Shown: positions 43,798 through 54,420, counted from the stretch's first letter. The stretch: DNA of 64,000 nt from Paulinella micropora (GCA_019918135.1 WBZZ01005253.1:1-64000), one strand, 5' to 3'. Notes: a model not told the origin generated them from the letters alone. Numbers and translations: made by a program.

Positions 43798-44598
43798 TTA
43801 TGGTAGCACTAGTGCTTTTTTCGGGGGGCACTTACAAGGACGGGCCGGCCCGGGAGCCGACGGCCTCCGCCAATGGGGCCAGCTGAGGAAGGTATCGAAG
43901 GGCGTCACCTGTAGGTACCGCAGCTGCCTGACTACAGCACCCGCCAGACGAGTCGCGGTGCGGTCGAACGAGACACAAAAAGTTTGCTTGTGTGACCAGT
44001 CAGCGCCTGGCAGTTCAGCGACATTTCTGGTTGAGCCCTCCCAATGAAATGCTGGCTCGGCGTTTGGATTTTTCGCTCTGCAACAAACGCAGTAGCCTAG
44101 GATGTTAACGTGCTTGAGAACCCCATCCGCACCTTTCTCCTCGACCGATTTGTGTGTGTTAATCCATTCGTCGGGAAAGCCGAGAGGTGTCCAGCACTCG
44201 CGGCAAAAGGCCACCTGGCTGAGCGCCGGGGTTTTCTCGGCCCGGAACGTGTTGTAGGAACTCTTGTGCTCTGTTTCGTACAAGACGTTCTGCGCAGTCA
44301 GCGTGTACTTGGTACATTCCAGCACGTAGTAGCACGCCAGGGACTGTAGTAAGGCGTGTGGGCAGCCCGTTCTGAAGTACGACAAGATGACGCTGAAGGC
44401 GTCCGGGTCCAAGTCCAAAAAAAGCGCCTCGCGCGGCTCCCGTCGCACGACGGGCGCCAAGACCTCTCGGAAGAAGCCACTGCGGGCCTGCAGGGTTTCG
44501 GCCCGGGTCTTGAAGAGAGTACCCCCGACGTCAAGCGCGATGATGTTGCCGGGCTCCCGAGACGGGCTGCACGGCTGGAGTGGCCCTTCGTCGTCCAT
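43798..44598 (-). CDS. BTB/POZ (KCTD-type) protein with C-terminal zinc motifs
   Basis: A clean 266-residue ORF. Residues about 18-75 form a T1/KCTD-type BTB domain: IIALDVGGTLFKTRAETLQ, then LFLDLDPDAFSVILSYFRTG. A helical segment (CYYVLECTKYTL) and a domain with CREC and CVCC pairs follow, probably binding zinc. BTB proteins oligomerise and recruit cullin-3 ubiquitin ligases; with the F-box genes in this block it suggests manipulation of host ubiquitination. It is convergent with the GTPase gene. Confidence 0.8.
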   Translation of the reverse strand: MDDEGPLQPCSPSREPGNIIALDVGGTLFKTRAETLQARSGFFREVLAPVVRREPREALFLDLDPDAFSVILSYFRTGCPHALLQSLACYYVLECTKYTLTAQNVLYETEHKSSYNTFRAEKTPALSQVAFCRECWTPLGFPDEWINTHKSVEEKGADGVLKHVNILGYCVCCRAKNPNAEPAFHWEGSTRNVAELPGADWSHKQTFCVSFDRTATRLAGAVVRQLRYLQVTPFDTFLSWPHWRRPSAPGPARPCKCPPKKALVLP

Positions 44599-44989
44599 GC
44601 TCGCTCGCTTTTATCTCCAAAACAAAAGTTCTGCCTTTGGGAAAATTTACCAAGTTCAGTCGATGCCTTCTCTTCTCTCTTTCTTTTTTTTCCGTCCGGG
44701 CTAAGGGGCGGGGAACTGTCCCCCCCCACCTACATTTTTTCCCTTACCAAGAGCGTGCGCGGTCTTAATCTTTGGACACACCTGTATAAGAAAGGGAACC
44801 GACCACGATTTCCTCTTCTGAGCACCCCGTACAGTTTTTTTTTTGTGTTTTAATTTTTTTAAAAAAAAGCCAAACTTCCGGCGTCTCCAACTTTCTCTTT
44901 CCGAAAACAAACAACTGTTGCAATATCTTGCGGCAGCTGTGCGTGTGTGTTTTTTTCATTTTTTTTCACGACGGCCCCCTCCTTTACCA
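44599..44989. other. Intergenic region between two minus-strand genes
   Basis: T- and A-rich runs, including TTTTTTTAAAAAAAA at about 44,853-44,868, and a C9 run near 44,720. No gene is supported. Confidence 0.45.
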
Positions 44990-46132
44990 TTAAATACTGG
45001 TGTCTTCATTCACATTCTCAGCGGGGAGCATTCCGCTTTGTGGGAACCTATCATCCCTGTGGTTTCTGGCACGTGCGTCAGCGAGGTGGTGTTTTACAAC
45101 TGCTTGATTTCGCTCTTGTTGCGTGGGTTGGTTTGTTACAGGTTTTCGAAATAGTCCATGTTGCTTGCTAGCCTTGGAGTAATCCACACGCGGCGGCCGG
45201 AAGTCCCGGTCGGCTGATTCCAGGCCCAACAGCACCAAAGCCCCGCCGCAGGTTAGGACGGTCCTGAGCGGAACCTCTTTTCTCGGCTTGTCTGATGCTT
45301 CCAGCTCCATCTTGAGCCAGAAGGGCTCGGGAATCTCCCTGCTTACCCAAACCGAGCTGTAGTTCAAGCATACGCCCTTCGCCGGCAAGATGTTGTCTAC
45401 CAGCGGATAAGCCCAGGCTCTAATACAATATATTGTCACCGCCTTTCCCAGGTTAGTGCGGAGCGCTCTCTTTGGTTTATCGGGAAAAGAAACGGCGTAC
45501 CCAGTCACGCACCTGATCACTGCGCGAAGGTTGCGTTGACGCTCGACCAGGGCATACGCGGTCGTTATCCATTTACCTTGATTATCTTTTTCAAAGACGG
45601 GAGGGGCTGGTATTGACGACAAGGCCAGCAGTCTGGCCGCCAGGCCTGTTTCGGCAGCCAGGCGTGCTTCGGCAGCCAGGTCGCGGACAACGAGGCTCGT
45701 GCCGTCGTTCTGGCCCAGCCCTGGTAAAGCCAGCCACGCCACAAACGGGTTGGTTTGGGAGCTTCGTAGGGGGGGTAGCTGGGCAGCCACTTTGTGGACC
45801 CAATCATCATTCGGCGTTGCTAGCCCCGTCTGGATGCCCCAGCGCCTTTGTAATTCTGGATCGGTATAGAGGCTGTCGTTCCTTTGGAAAACCAGCTCGG
45901 GTTTTGAGCTAATTTGGTTGGTAACTAATTGGTTTAGCAATCTCCGCAGAGCCTCAAGTTCCCCAGCGCCAAGGCCATTTAGGTTGATATACATATATGA
46001 CCCCGAATCTGGCGTAAAGCGTGGGAGGTTTGCCGTAGACTTGGTTTTCGCGTTGGCACGATGGCCTTTCGGGGGCGGCCTCCCCGGAGGCGGGGGTGGC
46101 CAGACCTGATTTGCGCTGATATCCATAGGCAT
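44990..46132 (-). CDS. Hypothetical protein, paralog of the gene at 24757-25764
   Basis: An intact 380-residue ORF. A Pro-rich N-terminus (PPPPPGRPPPKGHRANAK) precedes the paralogous body: SYMYINLNGLGAGELEALRR, NPFVAWLALP, ALRTNLGKAV and RTVLTCGGALVLLGLE. A hydrophilic C-terminal tail follows. No known domain is recognised. Having an intact partner makes this family useful for proving the in-frame stop in the other copy. It lies behind a poly-purine/pyrimidine intergenic region. Confidence 0.7.
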   Translation of the reverse strand: MPMDISANQVWPPPPPGRPPPKGHRANAKTKSTANLPRFTPDSGSYMYINLNGLGAGELEALRRLLNQLVTNQISSKPELVFQRNDSLYTDPELQRRWGIQTGLATPNDDWVHKVAAQLPPLRSSQTNPFVAWLALPGLGQNDGTSLVVRDLAAEARLAAETGLAARLLALSSIPAPPVFEKDNQGKWITTAYALVERQRNLRAVIRCVTGYAVSFPDKPKRALRTNLGKAVTIYCIRAWAYPLVDNILPAKGVCLNYSSVWVSREIPEPFWLKMELEASDKPRKEVPLRTVLTCGGALVLLGLESADRDFRPPRVDYSKASKQHGLFRKPVTNQPTQQERNQAVVKHHLADARARNHRDDRFPQSGMLPAENVNEDTSI

Positions 46133-46578
46133 GTTGATTTTTAATAACTAGGCTCAAAGAACCGAGTGTTAATACGACAGTTGAAAAGGAGGGGGGGGGC
46201 GGGGGGGGGAGGGGCAGGAAGGAGGAGGGTTGGGAGGGGGGGGGAAGCCTTTGCTCCCCCTCCCAACCCCTCACCATTTCTCTCTCTCTCTCCCTCTTGC
46301 GCTTCCACTCGCCTCGCATTCAAACCATTTTCCCCTCTTCATTTCCCCGCCGCCTCTTCCCCCCAGCCCCAAAACTCTTCCCCCTCCCCCCCCCCCCCAT
46401 CGCATAGCAGCCTTAAAATTCTCGTTTGTGTTTAATAACCCTTTTTTTTGTTTGTGTTAGCGAAAGAGGGGGGGGGGGGAGGGGAGAGAGAGAGAGAGAG
46501 AAGGGACCACAGTCGCCCACTGTGGGCGAGAACCTCCCGCGCACCTGCTACTGCAGTCTTTTGTTTTAAAAGTGTCAG
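46133..46578. other. Intergenic region with G/C and (GA)n runs
   Basis: G7-G10 runs at about 46,190-46,245, a C13 run near 46,388, a G10 run near 46,472 and (GA)n at about 46,486-46,502. No gene is supported. Confidence 0.5.
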
Positions 46579-46866
46579 TCAACAAAACCATTGCACGACC
46601 GGCCTCTGGCGTTTGAGGCGCTCAGTGGCCGCTACCGTGATCATGGCGCGGCCGCGCACGACCAGGCTGCGACTGTGGGCAGACCTACTGCTACTAGGCA
46701 GGAAATCGGGCTGCTCGAAGCCCGTCCAGAAGATCGCACGCTTCTTCACCAGCGCCGAGAGCTGCCGGCACGTCCGGGCCAACAGCTGGAGGGGACCCAA
46801 AAAGACTCTCACCAGGGGCCACGAGCTGTCGGGCAGGGGCAGCAGCGGCGTTTGTAATTTCTCCAT
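46579..46866 (-). CDS. Short F-box-like protein, possibly truncated
   Basis: A 95-residue reading from the ATG at 46866. LLPLPDSSWPLVRVFLGPLQ, then LLARTCRQLSALVKKRAIFW, resembles an F-box and is similar in layout to the F-box head of the gene at 27908-29297. No LRRs follow, so it may be a decayed F-box/LRR gene or a stand-alone adaptor. A divergent LRR gene begins at 47039. Confidence 0.45.
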   Translation of the reverse strand: MEKLQTPLLPLPDSSWPLVRVFLGPLQLLARTCRQLSALVKKRAIFWTGFEQPDFLPSSSRSAHSRSLVVRGRAMITVAATERLKRQRPVVQWFC

Positions 46867-47038
46867 TTCTTTCTTTTTTGCGTTCACCGGCCAACCTTTT
46901 TGAAAAAACAAAACAAGACAGGCAACTTTGGCACGCCAACGCGGGCTGTGGAAGAGAGCGGGGTGATGGAAGAGGCGGGATTCTCGTTGATTGTTAAACT
47001 TTTCTTTTCTCAGCCGCATATATTAAGTCAAAAAAGAA

Positions 47039-48816
47039 ATGATGTCTGAAGCAGCACCGAAAAAAACATGCAGTCGGTCGGGTTGTATAGCAGAGCTAAG
47101 ACAAAAGCTGGCCACGTACCAGATCCAAAAGGCGGCTCAAGAGATTGTGTTAACTCCCTCTCGGCTCGATCTCTGCTGGCCCACGCATGTACCGTGCCGG
47201 GTCGTAGCCGAAGCAGGGCAGGGCTGGCCCCGTCTGGTAGAAAATGGAACAAGCCTACACGAGCTGAAACTGGTGTTTAAGCGGGACTTTGCCGAGGCCC
47301 AAGCCCCACCAGTGCTTTGGCCTCGGCAGGCTGGGGAAGAAAAAGGGCTACGAAGCCTAGCGGTGTTAGAATTACACGGCGCGCCGCGGTGGTCCCGATC
47401 CGCGGTCCGTCGGTACGGAGCTTGGCGCTGATTGATTGTGGCGACCAAGAATTAAACGGAACCACGGTTAGAAGCATTGGCTCTATCGACCTGTCAGTCT
47501 ACACTGAGCTAAAAGAGCTGCGTTTAATCCGAACAGCGGCACAAATCATCTTGCCTCCTTTATGCCGATTAACAAGGTTGGCCATCACCCTGGGCAAGTG
47601 CAATGATCTGGCATTCCGTAAGAAGAAAGTGGTGGCACCGATTTGCGAACCATTCCCACAACATGGCCTCGACCTATTTTTGGAACCATTTTTGGAAGAG
47701 CTACAAGAACTAGAAATCTACTTTGATTGGCCTAATCAAGGTTCGTGCAGAGGCCCCATTCGATGCGGGAATCTACCGTTGGGCACACAGGCGTCATTAA
47801 AAAGACTCCGGTTGTGCAGTGCGTTCCGGCACGAGGACGACCTTGTGCGTCGTCGGAAGTTGCCACAGTCTGTTCATTCGTGCCTGACAGACGCACTGCA
47901 AAATCTAGACGTGCCATCCGACATCTCTGGTATAATTGCTCTGTACGATAGAAGCGATGATACTTCCTTGGTCGAGTACCCGTTTCTGGACGCGAGTTCG
48001 TTTAATTTGCTTAAAGATCGCCGATCAGTCGAAGAGCTCGAATTGGCTGGCCTGACCTGCGCGGACTTGTTATCAATTATAAGAGCTTTCCCTCGGCTGA
48101 CGCGGCTATCCTTCTTCAATTGTCGATTACAGCTAAGGGATGAAGGGTGGGATCGTTTTCTAGAGCTGCTACCGCGATTGGAGGTCTTGTCACTGCGCGG
48201 TTGCGATTTCGTCACGAACGAGAGATTGCAGTTGCTTTTTCCTGCCTTTAACTCAACGTTGAAGGAGCTGGATTTGCGCGACACTGCCGTGACTGAATTC
48301 GGATCTCTCTGTGTTTTGCAAGGTCTTCAAAAGCTGCGGGTGCCATCGGCGGGCCGGGGCATTTCGTTCCTGCAGGCCACACCTTTGGATCATGTACGCT
48401 GCCAACAAGATCGTAAAACACTATTCGGAGTGGGGGTTGGCCCGACTCTGTTGGAGCTCGAGGTGCAGTCACCTTGCAAGGTGGAGACCGTCAAACTGGT
48501 TGCGCGTACCCAGCCTCAACTCACGGCCTTGACACTAAGTTTCACAGCGCGAACGCCCAGAAGCTACCGTCTGTTGTGCAAGGTCTTGCATCAAAGAATG
48601 CCCAGTCTCAAAAAGTGGTACGTGGCCGATACCGACAGCGGGATGAGCTACGATTTCGCGCAGGCCCTGCTACAGGAGCTGAAAGGAAGTGGCGCTGAAG
48701 ACAACACTGTGGACCTGCGCGGCGAGCCTGGGGTTCGGAAGTGGGATACGACCAAACTGGCTAATTTCGTGCAGGAGTTCCCTGGCATCTGCTTATTTGA
48801 CTTCCCCGACCTATGA
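47039..48816 (+). CDS. Leucine-rich-repeat protein, one frame break
   Basis: The N-terminal ORF 47039-47431 (PKKTCSRSGCIAELRQKLAT) leads by a shift near 47,410 into the long frame 47,317-48,816. Clear LRRs follow (LKELRLIRTAAQIILPPL, VEELELAGLTCADLL, LEVLSLRGCDFVTNERL, LKELDLRDTAVTEFG), with a C-terminal non-repeat part (SLKKWYVADTDSGMSYDF). Total about 590 residues. The F-box head is not clear in this copy, though the small F-box ORF lies just upstream on the opposite strand. The start ATGATG is preceded by AAAAAAG, as at 31553. A likely host-protein-binding adaptor. Confidence 0.65.
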
Positions 48817-49034
48817 CCGTGCAGCCTGTCCCCATTCTTGCCGGTCGGTTGGGGGGGGGGGTGGCCAGCAAGGAAGAAAAAAAGAGCGAAAAAGCAATTT
48901 TTTTATTTAAAGGCTTGATTCTTTACCTTCTTGGGATACGGAGTGGATGCTCCGGCGAAGTGAGCTTTTACTTGTCATGCCGAATTTGTTTCTGTTAGAG
49001 CCACCACTGTTTTTTTTGTGCTCGCGTGTCTGCT

Positions 49035-49071
49035 CCTAAGCCAAAATCGGAGCCTCCGATTTTGGTTTAGG
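49035..49071. terminator. 37-bp palindrome between convergent genes
   Basis: CCTAAGCCAAAATCGGAG at 49035-49052 and its complement at 49054-49071 match at 17 of 18 positions, with one central base. It stands downstream of both the LRR gene and the minus-strand adhesin, as expected for a bidirectional 3'-end hairpin. Confidence 0.6.
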
Positions 49072-49170
49072 AAAGAAAAAGGCAAAAACGTCAGGAAGGG
49101 GATGGCAAAGAGGAGAGGCGGCCAATTCTCCCCCCAAAGTCACCACAGGAATGAAAAAAACCTTTTCAGA

Positions 49171-49264
49171 GACAGTGGCCCCTCCCCGCTGGCAGGCCTT
49201 TCTTTTTGTGGGGTGTGTATTGTCTAGTTTTGTTTATTTTCCAGACGTAAATGCAAAGTGCCGG
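49171..49264 (+). repeat. Relic copy of the 59690-59794 promoter/start segment
   Basis: GACAGTGGCCCC, then TTGTGGGGTGTGTATTGTCT, TTTATTTTCCAGACGTAA and ATGCAAAGTGCCG are shared with 59,690-59,794, where the ATG starts a real gene. Here the frame is lost after the first codons. It is probably a duplication remnant. Confidence 0.7.
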
Positions 49265-49318
49265 TAAAGTTAAAAAAAATTTAATTCAGCTTCGACCGAA
49301 TACGGCGGGTGTGGCAGG

Positions 49319-50994
49319 CTAGGATCCACAATAAGCAGCTCGACGCAGCGCCAAGCGTATGTCCCCTACGATAGCCGCGGACATAGCCGCACAGCCCGTA
49401 ATCCCGGGCGGGTGGCGGAGGTACATCTCGGTGACGATGAGCCTAAAAAGATTGGAGGCACCGGTGCCCAAAAGCCCAGACGCCGTGAAGCAGGAGCCAG
49501 GGCCGTCCGGCCAGCTCAGGCCGTTGATTCCGCTGACATAATGGCTGTGCCAGGTGAGCCCGCCGCCCGCGAGCCTACAATGCGCAGCCCCCCGGGCGCA
49601 TAGAAGTTGCCCTGAACATCGGCAGCGGTCGCGCACACGGTTACGTTCAGCAGGCGGGCTGTGGCTTCGGGCGGCGTGGTCAACTCCAGCGCCACGTACT
49701 CGCCCGCCTGCCCCGCGCCGAGGCCTAGGACAGGCTGAGTAATCGCGGAGCCCGGCAGGGCGCCGCACAGGCAAGGGTTGCAGTCGGGCGCACCGCCGTA
49801 TTTGCGGCCGGCGCTTGCCCAGTAAGTAGAAACATTGCCGTCCATAGCTTTCCAGGCGGGCCAGTCCGGGTAAGAGGAGCTTAGTTTCCAGTCGTAATAG
49901 GTGCGTGGGTAAGCCGCTACAAAGTCCAACTCAGGGAAACACGGGGGAGGCTGGCTGGCGGGTGGTGTCGTTCGCGGCCTACACGCGGTCGGCAGCAGCG
50001 TGGGGTCCGGTGCCAACAGCAGGCCGGACCCCTCCAGTGCACTCTGGCAGCCACCGGGCTCCTGGAAAGCCGCCAGCCCGCTCCAGCCGCTCAGATTGCC
50101 GCGGAAGCCGACCGCCCCGCGGAAGATGCCTTCGACCAAGGCATCGGCCGGGAGCGCCCACGCACTGAGGTCCGCACCAAAGCTGCGCGCGCCCGCAAAC
50201 ATGTAGCTTGCATCCCGCAGTCTGGACACGTCCCAGTTCAGCGCGCGCGTGGCCAGCGCGGAGTCCCTAAACGCGCCACTCGCGTTCACCAGCGAGGCAG
50301 TGTTCAGGCTTGCTAGGCCCTTGATCTCTGCGGCCGGGCACCCGGCGAACGCCAGTGCCAGGCTCTCGACACGCGACGTATCCCAGGTGCGCACGTCTGG
50401 CGTGTGCAGACCTGACGACCAGGCCAGCATGCCCGTCAGGTCAGTAGCGTCGCGCATCCGCAGGCCTGCGAGCGTCGTCTGGCAGGAGGCGGGCAGTTCC
50501 GCAAACGAGTACCTCCAGCTGCGTACTTGTGCGGTGCCCTGCCATTGCGCCAGAGGAGGCAAGGACTCTAGGCCCGTGGCGCGATAAAAGTGATGTCCGC
50601 CCGCGAGCGCCGGCTGCATTTGCCCCCAATCTACAACCGCACGCAGTAGCGTCCCGTTGCCATTGCGCGCGTGCCACTCCGGCGTCATGGCCCAGTCCAG
50701 GACGGGCCCCTTGGCTCGTAGTTTGTACCTGCCCGCCTGGGCATAGACGTGGGAGCAAACGCCCATGAGATCGGGGCAGTGGTCGCTCGTGCCGTCCCCC
50801 CATTCTATGTCGTACGACTCCGGTGCTTGCTGGGTCTGGCGGCGCACGGTGCTAGCAGTCTTGGTTGGCAAGTAAAAGGCGGCGTTCGGAACGTTGGCTT
50901 CGACCACCAAGAGCAGCGCCTTCGTGTCTGACCAGGCGAGGGCTTGGCCCACCGCAAACAAAACCCACCCCAGCCCTGCTTTATTGTTTGTCAT
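49319..50994 (-). CDS. Secreted DUF285 plus discoidin-like adhesin, one frame break
   Basis: A signal peptide follows the ATG at 50994 (AGLGWVLFAVGQALAWS). A PKD/Ig-like beta module (YDIEWGDGTSDH ... HVYAQAGRYKLRA) is followed by DUF285/BspA-type repeats (DVRTWDTSRVESLALAFAG, NWDVSRLRDASYMFAGARSF). The C-terminal galactose-binding, discoidin-like domain reads WPAWKAMDGNVSTYWAS and GEYVALELTTPPEATARLL. The ORF stops at 49516, but a shift in a G/C run near 49,560 opens the frame to 49319. That frame (GLTWHSHYVSGINGLSW) matches the C-terminus of the paralog at 56443-59283. Such modules act as cell-surface or virion adhesins. Confidence 0.75.
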
Positions 50995-51416
50995 TCTTCT
51001 TTTGATTACAGGATCTTTTCTGTGCCGGCAAGAGCGATCTTGTGCGGGTTTGGGAGAAGGGGGGGGGGGGGGGGGCGGGCGCGAGGGCGTGTGTAAAGTG
51101 GGCCGGCGCGCGGGGTGGGAGGGTTTTGGTGGGTTGGGGAGGGGGGGGAGAAAGAAGGGCGGGGGATCCGGAATTTGACAGGAGGAAGAAAGGGGGGAAG
51201 GAGGATCGTGGGGGGATCCGGAATTTGACAGGAGGAAGAAAGGGGGGAAGGAGGATCGTGGGGGGATCCGGAATTTGAAAGGAGGAAGAAAGGGGGGAAG
51301 GAGGATCGTGGCCGGATTGGCCTTTTTTCTTTTGTTGTTGTTTCAAGTACTACTTTTTCTCTGTTTTCCATTGTAAAAAAAACACGTTTAACCGGTAAAA
51401 GTTAATTGTACCTTAT
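50995..51416. other. Intergenic region left of the transposon
   Basis: The G15 run at 51,060-51,074 and the 50-bp tandem repeats lie here. The last bases (TTAT at 51413-51416) are the target duplication of the transposon. Confidence 0.6.
51161..51310. repeat. Three tandem 50-bp repeats
   Basis: Units start at 51161, 51211 and 51261 (GGGGGATCCGGAATTTGACA then GGAGGAAGAAAGGGGGGAAG, GAGGATCGTG). The copies are nearly identical; one has GAAA for GACA. Confidence 0.9.
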
Positions 51417-51745
51417 AACTAAACATTCGACAATCTTGGGGGTATCCCTTTTTCCGAAATTTTCCATGAAGTATATGGACTTTTTTGAAAACGTGTGGAA
51501 ATGAAAGGAAATGAATTCCCTGATTGCAGAACATATAAAAATAATATTAAAATATGTTTTTATTAATTGTAATACACTTTAACTTCATCTTCAGAGGTGG
51601 GCAGGAACCGGTCCGACACGGTAATTTTTCTACTTTTTCGTAGTCCCGGCTACCATGAATCTATGATGATAACAATGCCGAACATGCAGAATTTGCTTTT
51701 ACTGTTTATTCTTGCTTATATTAAGCATTTTACTATATTAAGACA
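51417..51745 (+). repeat. Left terminal inverted repeat
   Basis: Matches 56110-56429 in inverse orientation along its full length; mismatches are single bases. The inner boundary near 51,745 is approximate. Confidence 0.85.
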
Positions 51746-52276
51746 TGGTTTTACCTTCAAAAAATTCTGTTTGCCCGCTGTGACGTACGCTGGTACGTAG
51801 AGGGGGGAGGGGGGGGGGTGGGGGGGGGGAATGGGTCGGAGGGAGGACGCTTCACATCAGATTCTGGTGCATTATCAGAGTTAAACAAATTTCTAATTTC
51901 AGTTTTTAGAAGAAGCGTTACAGTTGCAGTTGCCCTAGACAAAAACCATTATGAAAAAGTCGGACCCAGAAAAATTCATTCAAAAAAAATAATCACATAC
52001 GACCACGTCCACGTCCACGTCCACGTCCACCCGCAGCACGACGTGCGCGGCGACGTCCGCGCAAACGGATTCCTGAGTTACGCATTCTCCAACTTGCGTC
52101 GGAGCGATCTGAATCATCTACAATATGGATAGCATCATGTTAAGGAGGAGAAGAACAAGAAGAAGAAGAAGAAGAAGAAGAAGAAGAAGAAGAACAAGAA
52201 GAAGAAGAAGAAGAAGAAAACTAATACCATGCTTTTCTTCCTCTGAACCAGAAGATCGATCAGACGATGAGTCAGT
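51746..52276. other. Left subterminal region of the transposon
   Basis: G-rich run at 51,800-51,830, a short block (GAGTTAAACAAATTTCTAAT, about 51,881) repeated directly near 55,902, (CACGTC)n at about 52,005-52,027 and (AAG)n at 52,150-52,220. No gene is supported. Confidence 0.5.
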
Positions 52277-53957
52277 TCATGAACTGGAAGATGAAGTATC
52301 AGATAAGTCATCCTCTGAATCTGCCACTGGTTCTGCAGGCTGAGCAGCACCAAGCTCTTCTTCCTCAGGGAACCCACAGTCGCATCGTTCGAAATGGTTC
52401 CACGCTTGTTCAATAAGCTCTGCCTTCTTGAACTGTTTCCGATCGGAGTTTTGCGTTGCAACACCATGCATTCTCATCCATGATTTCAATTCGCTAACTA
52501 CCATCTGCTTGGACGCAAATTGCTTTTTTTCCTCTGACGATCTTAGCAACGTGAGAATTTTCCGCCAAGGCTCAGAAGCATTTCCAAATGCTAAATCCTG
52601 CTCCTGCTTTTCTTCGCTAGTAAGCTGTCTTGCACCACGCCATCTCGGGTGAGCTGGAGGACGTCCTTCATTAACAAAATAAGTGCGTGGTAAGGACAGC
52701 AGCTCTTCATCGGTCAAACGCGTAAGTGCGTTCATTTTCTCCTGTCGTTCTTGAGGCAACTCCATCCAATTTACAGGTAGCTCGTCGATCAATCGAAATT
52801 CTGCTCTCCATTCCTTGCCTTTTGCATCGACACAGGACATATGAGCAGGACGGCCGGGCAGGCCGCCTTCGAAGTAATCTCCATCCACCTCTACTCTGGT
52901 CAAATTTCCACCTGCTAACATTTCCTCCACATGTGCTCGCTCATCCGGCCCTAGGTATTTAGTAGCCAAAGCACGAATATCCTTCTTCAGGCGCGGATTG
53001 ACGAAGTAGCCGACTGGAAGCTTGGGAGGCATGTCGGTCGCTGTCATAAATAGAGAGAGAGATAGATAGATAGAACGAGAGAAAGAGAGAGAGAGAGATA
53101 TATATATATATATAGAGAGAGAGAGAAAGAGAAAGATAGATAATATTATTACCGGGGCGTCCGATAAACAAATTGATCGGTTCTCCTCTGGGATCATCAC
53201 GCACTCCATGAAAATCCTGTGCGTCTCCCCAAGTAGCGATCTCTACAGTCGGCAAAGCGTCAGGATCTTTCTTGGTGATTCTATATGCCAAGGGTTTGTT
53301 GTAGTTTTTGAAACTCTTGTTCATACACGGGCTAAAATGAGTCATCCAGTCGTAGTTACATCCGAGAACAACCAGCACATGCCTCTTCTTGTGCTGCTTC
53401 TTGAATGCAAGAATGAGCTTTAATAACGCTTGAGCGATGTTAGTTGTCAGGAAGGTGCTCTTCCACCCGATATCCATAACTCGAAATTCCTGATCATCTC
53501 CATCGTGCCCGTGCCCTGGTGGCTTGCGATGTGACTCTACTTGGAAACGGATTCCTCTGTCAACGACATTGAGCCCAAGGAAACCCAGCATCGCCCACGC
53601 GGTGTTATCACCAGCTCCGTCCCACTCAAGATATAATTTCCACGCTTGCATTGTGCGAGGGTTCCAAAGTTGCCAATGTAAAAGTGCGGCAAGCATAGTA
53701 ATGTTGCTGTTCGCGCCGTGTTCTACCGCGCCTTCAAGGTACGTCAGAATAAAATGCGTATCGGTAGTGTAGCAGGTATTGATTCCAACGCAAAGGCGAA
53801 ACACAATTTTTCCTTTGAAATCTTTCGCGGCGCGGCGGCAAGATGGGATCTTCACTGGCGGTTTCATATCGGCTGATATGACTGTGGTAGCAACATTGTA
53901 TGTAACGAAAAATGAAGGATGTATGTAATATTGTTTGGTTCTTTGTGCAGAATCCAT
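52277..53957 (-). CDS. Two-exon transposon gene, weakly DUF7869-like
   Basis: Exon 1 runs from the ATG at 53957 (MDSAQRTKQYYIH; an upstream in-frame ATG is at 54068) to 53153. A 112-bp GT-AG intron (53152-53041) made mostly of (GA)n and (TA)n follows, then exon 2 from 53040 to the stop at 52277. The splice keeps the frame. The first exon has an LYLEWDGAGDNTAWAML segment followed by PPGHGHDGDDQEF. These recall the LxxDN and GHTHxxxDQ motifs of DUF7869 proteins common in eukaryotic mobile elements, and YRITKKDPDALPTVEIATW fits the same family's C-terminus. The tail is acidic/serine-rich. It is the best candidate for the mobility protein, but catalytic residues cannot be proved by eye. Confidence 0.6.
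53041..53152 (-). other. Intron with (GA)n/(TA)n microsatellite
   Basis: GTAATAATATT donor and TTTATGACAG acceptor on the minus strand. Removing it joins the two ORFs in frame. Confidence 0.65.
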
Positions 53958-54020
53958 CGACGTCGACGATGTTCCAGACGTTCCAGACGTCCCTGAAGAA
54001 GAAGAGACCCTGAGCCTCCT

Positions 54021-54177
54021 ATGCCTAAGGGGTCCAGCAAGAAAAAGCCAGGTACTAGCAAATTTCATCTTTTTTTGTGTGCTTTTTTTTCAGTGTTTCT
54101 AATTTCTGACGTGACTAGGCAAGCCGAAGTCCAAAAAGCCCGCGGTCGACGCTGATGAAGTGGACATGTCGTTGGAG
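54021..54177 (+). CDS. Two exon-like pieces of a divergent plus-strand transposon gene
   Basis: Piece 1 (54021-54051) reads MPKGSSKKKPG up to a GT donor. Piece 2 (54119-54177) starts after an AG acceptor, reads KPKSKKPAVDADEVDMSLE in the joined frame and ends at GT. Both are basic then acidic, and they lie divergent to the DUF7869-like gene. They may be the 5' exons of the coiled-coil gene at 55117, but an in-frame junction to it could not be found, perhaps because of the SINE-like insertion. Confidence 0.35.
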
Positions 54178-54420
54178 GTATAATCTTTCCTACTCCTTCT
54201 TCTTCTTTTTCTTTTTTTTTGTGAGGGGGGGGGCCCCGGGGGGGGGGGGTCAAAAGGTCTCTTTGGGCGCCGCAGCATATAGTTTAGAGAGGGGAGTATA
54301 GCTACTAGCTTTGGTATGGCTAGCTAGTGTGTGTGGCATTCTATCAGTGAGCCTTTCCCTGTCTTTTTTTTTCCGAGTATAATCTCTCTAACGGGAAGCG
54401 CTGACATTTTTTTTTCAAAC

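Larger units (their letters stand above)
48817..49318. other. Convergent intergenic region with palindrome and promoter relic
   Basis: Holds a 37-bp near-perfect palindrome (49035-49071) and a copy of the promoter and first codons of the gene at 59782 (49171-49264). No functional gene follows that relic. Confidence 0.6.

Noticed and set aside
51161..51310. CRISPR-like array
   Set aside because: The 50-bp units are head-to-tail with no spacers, and the context is eukaryotic/viral.
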